Part shown: piece after piece, positions 6,731 to 10,443 of the stretch
Layout: every line of letters starts with the position of its first letter
Position numbering within the stretch: the stretch's first letter is position 1
DNA from: Euperipatoides rowelli
Lineage: Eukaryota > Onychophora > Udeonychophora > Euonychophora > Peripatopsidae
DNA: 10,443 nt
NCBI GenBank assembly: GCA_003024985.2
Contig: PXIH01S0014188.1
Reading direction: 5' to 3' (one strand)
The notes under the pieces: generated by a model
Seen by the model: only the letters and a program-made list of their open reading frames with translations
What the model was told of the DNA's origin: nothing
Databases searched by the model: none
Translations under genes and position numbers: made by a program

Positions 6731-8832
6731 TTTTTTTTCATACACTGATTAGTTAATAAAACAAATAATGTACTAAAAACATTAAAAAAAAAAGCCACTA
6801 CAGCTGTGATTATTATTTTATTTACCAATTGAGAAAAAAAATTAAGCATAACAGGGAAAAAGATTATTAAATACTGTACTGTATATATTAAGAAAGAACG
6901 TTCATGCGGACACACACACGAGTTCTATGAAACTGGGTAGCAATCAAATAGCAATGCAAATACGACAAATGCTATTTGAACTACTGTATATTAAATCTGG
7001 GACCTGGTGTATAGGCCCTATATTGTTTGTGTGGAAAAATTATACATTTTACACAAAAAAAAAAAAAAACCTTTCTAATATTTTTTTTTTTTTAATAGTC
7101 TTGGTTTGAGTTCTACGGCAGGAGAGCTTGACAATTTTCATAGAAAATTTCTGATATACCAAATTTTTTTTTTGTTAGTTTATTTTTTTAGCCATGTAAA
7201 GGCANATTTAATAAAAAGTTGGACTATAGTCTAGCATACCTATCATCTTAGCATTTTATTAAGAAAAGTAGTAAACAACCTTTGGACTGAATAATAGATT
7301 GTTTTATATTTGCATTTTTTATATTAAGCGCTTTTATAAAATGTCTGTCCTAATTTATGGTGAATAGCATGCTTATCAATTCTAAACGATTGTTTAAACT
7401 TTGCATTTAACATTATTTTGGAGAATAACAGAATGTTCTATAGTTTAAAAATGGCGCGTGGAGTTTTCTTTGCCTAGAGCCGAATAAGTGTTTATGAACT
7501 TTTTTAAGCCAATTTTCATATTACAGTCATGTTTTGATACTGTTAAAACTAGAATTTTGTGAAGAAAGAAAGATCTTAGAAAGAAAAACAATGAATTCAA
7601 TATTGGTATAGAAATAATTTGCTGCAAGAACTGCCAATAGTAAAAGTAACATTTCAATATACAATTAAATGGTTTAGTCATAATTTTCCTTAATTATAAA
7701 TTAAATTATCATTCAGAATACAGTAAACCTATTCAAAAACATACTTGTTACAAAGCACTTAATGTAAATTCTGGAATTGCAAAAAAATTAAAAATGCAAA
7801 GTGCATCTGTAAATTTGCTTACAGTCTTTTGAATCTGATGATCAATTGAACCATCTAAAAGATTCTACTTTTTGCACACTATCCAAAATAAAAATATTAA
7901 TCCTTAGTGTGAATAAAACGGTCACAATTAAAGCTCATCAATGATAGGACTTGTGGGTATAATACAGTAGACCAAATTTTATATGAATTTATATCAAACA
8001 TAAATTATTATTAAATTTATCAAAATTCCATGCACAATTAGTGGGATTTTAACTTCTAAATTAAAAACTAAAGAAAATTACGGCCCAAATTAAAAAAAAA
8101 AATTACCTTTAATTCTTTAAATTTTACTTTTATCCTGGATTTTGATATAATATAAATTATAACTATCAAAATTCAGAATACAAAGTGAAAACCATGGCAG
8201 TGAATTTTCCTTTACTGAGAATAAATAGTCAAATTCCCCTAATATTTGTGATATTTTCATCATAACTGTCAACTGTAATATCCACAAGTATAATTTCTTG
8301 TAAACAATCCTTGTATCACAATTATGACTTAAAATATAACCAGTAATCAATAAATTAATAATAATAATTAAAAAAATCTGATTATTCTCAATGTGTGGCT
8401 CTATGCTTCTCAAATTAAATTTATTATTTTCAAACCTGCATTTATACTGATCTGTAGATCAACTTCTAAAAGTTATGGATTTTAAATTTTTTTTTACTGA
8501 CATGCATTTATAGGATAACTAAATACTGAAATAGGGTTTACAAGTATTTACTATAGATTTATTAAATAATATTTTATCTACATAAATACTAAACCACAAA
8601 AAGAAAAAGTGGCAATTTTGAAACTGTCACAAATGATTGTTAAATCTCATCTACTTACTAAAATTTTTCAAATACTTCATCGTGTAATCAAATCTAAATA
8701 ATTTACTACATATTAAATTGATTACTTTTTTTTTTAAATTGTTTATTTTACTTTAAAAGTCATGTTTAATTCATAATTTCTTCATATTCAATTAAATAAT
8801 TAAGATAATCTCAGTTTATTAATGCATTTTCA

Positions 8833-10443
<1,611 letters not shown>

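Noticed and set aside
7445-7681. 78-codon minus-strand open frame
   Set aside because: The sequence is low-complexity AT-rich intron with no homology, no start context and no splice link to SMG1.
8117-8413. 98-codon minus-strand open frame in the F-E intron
   Set aside because: The translation is Ile/Leu/Tyr/Asn-rich with no family resemblance, and it sits inside an intron with no splice phase matching SMG1. AT-rich bias explains such residues.

Overview
The window is AT-rich eukaryotic DNA, roughly three quarters A+T by eye. It holds an internal slice of one intron-containing gene on the minus strand: SMG1, the phosphatidylinositol-3-kinase-related protein kinase (PIKK) that phosphorylates UPF1 in nonsense-mediated mRNA decay. 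Six consecutive coding exons can be read. Each has GT/AG splice signals, the reading phase is compatible at every junction, and each exon matches the SMG1 family. Joined, they give 967 nt, or 321 whole codons plus a partial codon at each end. Neither the start nor the stop of the gene is here.

In transcript order (high to low coordinates), the exons are F (9041-8871), E (6164-5882), D (5378-5267), C (5155-4985), B (2919-2785) and A (966-872). Exon F encodes the HEAT-like end of the FAT region. Exons E to B encode an acidic linker and the FRB-like helical region. Exon A encodes the first strands of the kinase N-lobe. The ATP-binding lysine and the catalytic loop must lie on exons beyond position 1.

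The introns carry decayed mobile DNA. The B-A intron (967-2784) holds a broken Ty3/Gypsy-type pol remnant, with RNase H tail and integrase, in the same orientation as SMG1. The intron below exon A (1-871) has a hAT-like terminal-repeat fragment with a 26-bp perfect stem. The E-D and F-E introns have two probable copies of a tRNA-derived SINE, one containing a 42-bp imperfect palindrome. The F-E intron also has a C-rich fragment resembling a repeat common in invertebrates and an internally duplicated repeat. The rest is AT-rich sequence with no recognisable gene.

The organism is an invertebrate, most likely an arthropod (crustacean or chelicerate). This is inference from SMG1 divergence and repeat types; the species cannot be named. 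The strongest compositional oddity is the 7-mer TACTGTA/TACAGTA, counted 22 times by eye against about 2.5 expected from base composition. All copies are outside the six exons. I see no bacterial, viral or defence-type gene system here; the window is mainly the ordinary inside of a large conserved gene.
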